Assembly: GCA_900540145.1 (NCBI GenBank)
Contig: UQEW01000032.1
Span: 1-23,387 of the forward strand
Source of the DNA: an uncultured Eubacteriales bacterium
Lineage (GTDB): Bacteria > Bacillota > Clostridia > Peptostreptococcales > Anaerovoracaceae
Reading direction: 5' to 3'
Length of the DNA stretch: 23,387 bases
Every line of letters starts with the position of its first letter. Within the stretch, counting starts at the first letter, position 1. Made by a program: the position numbers and the translations under genes. This document shows positions 22,496 to 23,387 of the stretch, piece after piece. The notes beneath the pieces are model-generated. The model was not told the DNA's origin. It did no database searches and saw only the letters and a program-made list of their open reading frames with translations.

Positions 22496-23377
22496 CTCTA
22501 TATTTTCATCATTAAGTTCGATCAGGACTTCTTTGGTACATTCTAAAAAATCATGGGTCAATTCTTTATTATGTTTTTCTGATATGTACGAATAAAATAC
22601 CATTCTCTGAGGAAGTTCTTCTGCTGTCTGTTTTTTTACTACTTTTCCGCTTTTTATCAATCCGTTGGCCACTGTTGAGGGGACTATAGCCCAAGTCCCC
22701 TTTTTCATTACGAAATGTTCCAACTGGCTTATCAGCTCTATTTTTATATAAGGGTCCTGATTGTTCCCGAAAAAAGCGCCGTGCCAGTCCTCAAAAGTAT
22801 CAGACCATGGGATATAAACTTCATTTTTTACATCAAGCCTTTTCAATTGAATTAAATCGCCCATCTCATTGTCTGTCTCACATATGAATACCAGTTTTTC
22901 AGAAAACATAGGTACATATTTAAGTTTAGTGAAATTTTTTATATTAGAATAAAGGGCTAAATCAATAAATCCGCTCTGAACATTCTCATAAGCTTCCTTA
23001 GTATCCATATTCTCGATTTCCAAAACTACATCAGGGCGTCTTGCCATAAATCTTTCATAAACCAAAGTCATTATGAAAGTCCCCACGCTTTCTACAGAAG
23101 AGACCCTCAACACCCTCTTATGTCCGCCTATATTAAACATTTTTCTGACTATATCCTGATAGCTTAAGGCCAGTTTATAAAATTCTTCTCCTTCGGGAGT
23201 AAGCGTTATTTGTTTTTGCCCCTTTCCTCTCATAAACAGTTGATATCCTAGCTCATTTTCAAGAGTCTTAAGCCTGGTGCTCAAAGATGACTGGCTTATA
23301 AAAAGCTTTCCGGCAGCCTTAGATATGTTCATTTCCTCACAAACAGCAATGTAAGCATTAATTTCAGCATTTGTCAT
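22484..23377 (-). CDS. LysR-family transcriptional regulator
   Basis: A 297-residue LTTR of usual length. The winged helix-turn-helix occupies residues 1-60: AYIAVCEEMNISKAAGKLFI, then SQSSLSTRLKTLENELGYQLFMR, and TLTPEGEEFYKLA starts the linker helix. The effector domain starts near 88 (VLRVSSVESVGTFIMTLVYE) and ends with the usual alpha/beta pattern; the ligand is unknown. The ATG at 23377 fits the family start, but only 10 bp upstream are available and no ribosome binding site is visible in them, so the start is not fully secured. LTTRs often control a divergent neighbour, which would lie beyond the right edge. Its 3' end overlaps the EEP gene by 9 bp. Confidence 0.9.
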   Translation of the reverse strand: MTNAEINAYIAVCEEMNISKAAGKLFISQSSLSTRLKTLENELGYQLFMRGKGQKQITLTPEGEEFYKLALSYQDIVRKMFNIGGHKRVLRVSSVESVGTFIMTLVYERFMARRPDVVLEIENMDTKEAYENVQSGFIDLALYSNIKNFTKLKYVPMFSEKLVFICETDNEMGDLIQLKRLDVKNEVYIPWSDTFEDWHGAFFGNNQDPYIKIELISQLEHFVMKKGTWAIVPSTVANGLIKSGKVVKKQTAEELPQRMVFYSYISEKHNKELTHDFLECTKEVLIELNDENIEVLL

Positions 23378-23387
23378 TACACTAAAC

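Overview
The window reads as chromosomal DNA of a low-to-moderate GC, Gram-positive, anaerobic bacterium of the class Clostridia. The reasons are strong AGGAGG-type ribosome binding sites, clostridial gene types (an NAD-type glutamate dehydrogenase closest in motifs to that of Clostridium symbiosum, AddA rather than RecBCD, cofactor-independent phosphoglycerate mutase, a dnaE-pfkA pair) and the many flavoproteins. A position near the Anaerovoracaceae/Family XIII group is possible but is only a guess. I saw no phage, insertion sequence, CRISPR array, rRNA or tRNA.

Layout, left to right. Positions 1-472 hold the start of the magnesium transporter gene mgtE (minus strand). It has a leader of about 250 nt with a candidate leader ORF, and is divergent from gdhA (904-2247, plus), which ends in a clear terminator. 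An 840-bp stretch without genes follows and carries two diverged copies of a palindromic repeat. A minus-strand cluster then runs from 8419 back to 3140: a broken methyltransferase, a GNAT acetyltransferase, a PP-loop ATPase of the Dph6-like family, and addA. The plus-strand gpmI (8564-10081) is divergent from that cluster and almost touches, tail to tail, a second minus-strand operon (13720 back to 10089). That operon holds an HdeD-like membrane protein with a coiled-coil tail and two FAD flavoproteins; the last carries two perfect GC-rich inverted repeats inside its coding sequence.

From 13907 a plus-strand pair follows: a TetR-family regulator overlapping a Y-family DNA polymerase (dinB) by 4 bp. 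Behind it lies a scar made of the head of a cupin/AraC-like gene and what looks like the tail of an amidohydrolase gene. A minus-strand operon then runs from 21272 back to 16080: dnaE, pfkA and a flavodoxin-like gene. Last come a secreted or membrane-anchored endonuclease/exonuclease/phosphatase-family protein (21419-22492, plus) and a LysR-family regulator (22484-23377, minus), whose 3' ends overlap inside a palindrome.

Most of the content is housekeeping: replication (dnaE), repair (addA, dinB), glycolysis (pfkA, gpmI), glutamate metabolism (gdhA) and Mg2+ transport (mgtE). I did not find a convincing undescribed multi-gene system. The points most worth a second look are signs of small-scale genome remodelling: a 13-bp duplication that appears to have fused two once-overlapping genes, GC-rich hairpins embedded in a flavoprotein gene, a gene-decay scar behind dinB, and the two-copy palindromic repeat behind gdhA.
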